Of a stretch of 15,010 nucleotides of DNA, positions 14,252 through 15,010 are shown one piece after another. Source of the stretch: Planctomycetaceae bacterium (GTDB taxonomy: Bacteria > Planctomycetota > Planctomycetia > Pirellulales > Pirellulaceae); NCBI GenBank assembly GCA_005773145.1, contig SXHS01000230.1, positions 1 to 15,010 of the forward strand. The letters are read 5' to 3'. Both the position numbers and the translations under genes were made by a program. Positions within the stretch are counted from its first letter, which is position 1. Each line of letters opens with the position of its first letter. A model generated the notes under the pieces. The model did not search any database. It had not been told where the DNA came from and worked only from the letters and a program-made list of their open reading frames with translations.

Positions 14252-15010
14252 TTATGTGCAGAGCATGTGGACGAGCTTTTCGTAGATGTCCACGGCTTGG
14301 TGCAATTGGCCCGTGTTGATCCACTCCCCGGAGGTATGGGCCTGGGCGATATCTCCCGGCCCCAGCAGCACCAGGTTTAAGTGGTGTTGAAAGATAAACG
14401 CATCGCTTCCATAACAGACGGTCGCGGGTCGAGTGCCACCGACCGCTTCCACGGCCGCGTGGACCAGTTCCGAAGCAGGATCGATAGAGAACGGCCGTCG
14501 AACCGATGCCTGAACGTCAAAGCCGTACTGATGGGCAGAATCGGTAATGCGCGTGACCAAGGCATCGCTCGCATCGCCCGGCGCGGGACGAAAGCAAAGT
14601 CCGCAGGTGGTCTGGGCGGCCGTGACGTTGTGTTTGCAACCATGGTCGTCAATCGTCATATTGAAACCCAACGTCGGCGGATTGAAGTCCGGATTTTGCA
14701 GAGCCGGATCGGCCTTCACTTCCTGAGCCAGTTGCGCCATCTCGGCCAGGAACGGCGCCATCAAGAAATTGGCGGAGATACCGGCATCCGTGCTGGTATG
14801 TGCGGCGCGACCGTGGGCGGTGATGGTGATCATGACCGAACCCTTGTGCGCGTACACTGGGGTGAGTCCCGTCGGCTCGATCACAATTTCATGGGTCGGC
14901 CAGTTTTGGCTCAATAGGGTCGAGGCCTCGATGAGCTTGGGAGCACCATAGCTCCGATTTTCCTCATCCGCCGTGATGACGAGATATAGAGGCCGTCGCA
15001 GACGACCGGC
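14252..15010 (-). CDS. M20-family metallopeptidase/deacylase (5' partial)
   Basis: The frame is open to the right edge, so only the C-terminal 252 or so residues are visible; the TTG at 14914 is an internal Leu codon. The family comprises zinc-dependent exopeptidases and deacylases such as acetylornithine deacetylase (ArgE) and succinyl-diaminopimelate desuccinylase (DapE). Visible motifs are ITADEEN with the catalytic Glu and adjacent metal-ligand Glu, IVIEPTG with another expected metal ligand, and HGRAAHTS at the start of the dimerisation domain. KHNVTAAQ and FRPAPGD follow in the same domain. YGSDA and LGPGDIAQAHTSGEWI at the C-terminus carry the last metal-ligand His. The N-terminal HxD zinc motif is outside the window. 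Motifs resemble ArgE/DapE-type enzymes more than dipeptidases, but no arginine or lysine genes are nearby, so the substrate is open. TAA stop at 14252-14254. Confidence 0.88.
   Translation of the reverse strand, partial: AGRLRRPLYLVITADEENRSYGAPKLIEASTLLSQNWPTHEIVIEPTGLTPVYAHKGSVMITITAHGRAAHTSTDAGISANFLMAPFLAEMAQLAQEVKADPALQNPDFNPPTLGFNMTIDDHGCKHNVTAAQTTCGLCFRPAPGDASDALVTRITDSAHQYGFDVQASVRRPFSIDPASELVHAAVEAVGGTRPATVCYGSDAFIFQHHLNLVLLGPGDIAQAHTSGEWINTGQLHQAVDIYEKLVHMLCT

Overview
The window is GC-rich bacterial chromosome and almost certainly comes from a planctomycete, probably of the Pirellulales type. The strongest evidence is the gene pair at 6751-10843. It encodes a PSCyt1/DUF1549/DUF1553 cytochrome-type protein followed by a Tat-exported DUF1501 protein, an arrangement hugely expanded in Planctomycetota. 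The spaced-out, mostly single-gene layout with alternating strands fits the same group. I see no tRNA, rRNA, insertion sequence, CRISPR array or phage gene.

Layout: (1) 1-4908 (+), the main part of a very large alpha-2-macroglobulin-like protein with an intact C-x-E-Q thioester motif; its 5' end lies outside the window. (2) 4957-6363 (-), a PaaK/CapK-type adenylate-forming enzyme, convergent with the first gene. (3) 6364-6750, a divergent intergenic region. (4) 6751-10843 (+), the two-gene PSCyt/DUF1501 operon. (5) 10952-12790 (-), a B12-binding-type radical SAM protein. (6) 12791-13100, a divergent intergenic region with a strong hairpin and palindromes. (7) 13101-13991 (+), an exported alpha/beta hydrolase of the HGGGW/GxSxG esterase type. 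(8) 13992-14251, a convergent gap holding an imperfect direct repeat and several short hairpins. (9) 14252 to the right edge (-), the C-terminal part of an M20-family metallopeptidase/deacylase.

Only the PSCyt/DUF1501 pair looks like a functional unit by position. The remaining genes are separated by strand switches and are probably transcribed alone. Three or four products are predicted to act outside the cytoplasmic membrane: the macroglobulin by family, the cytochrome-like protein by its Sec signal, the DUF1501 protein by its Tat signal, and the hydrolase by its Sec signal.

I did not find a convincing new multi-gene system. The features most worth a second look are the Trp/Tyr-rich insert and the Ala/Ser/Gly-rich bait-like segment of the macroglobulin, the structured non-coding gap at 13992-14251, the hairpin cluster at 12826-12891, and a hairpin that would cover the ribosome binding site of the CapK-like gene.
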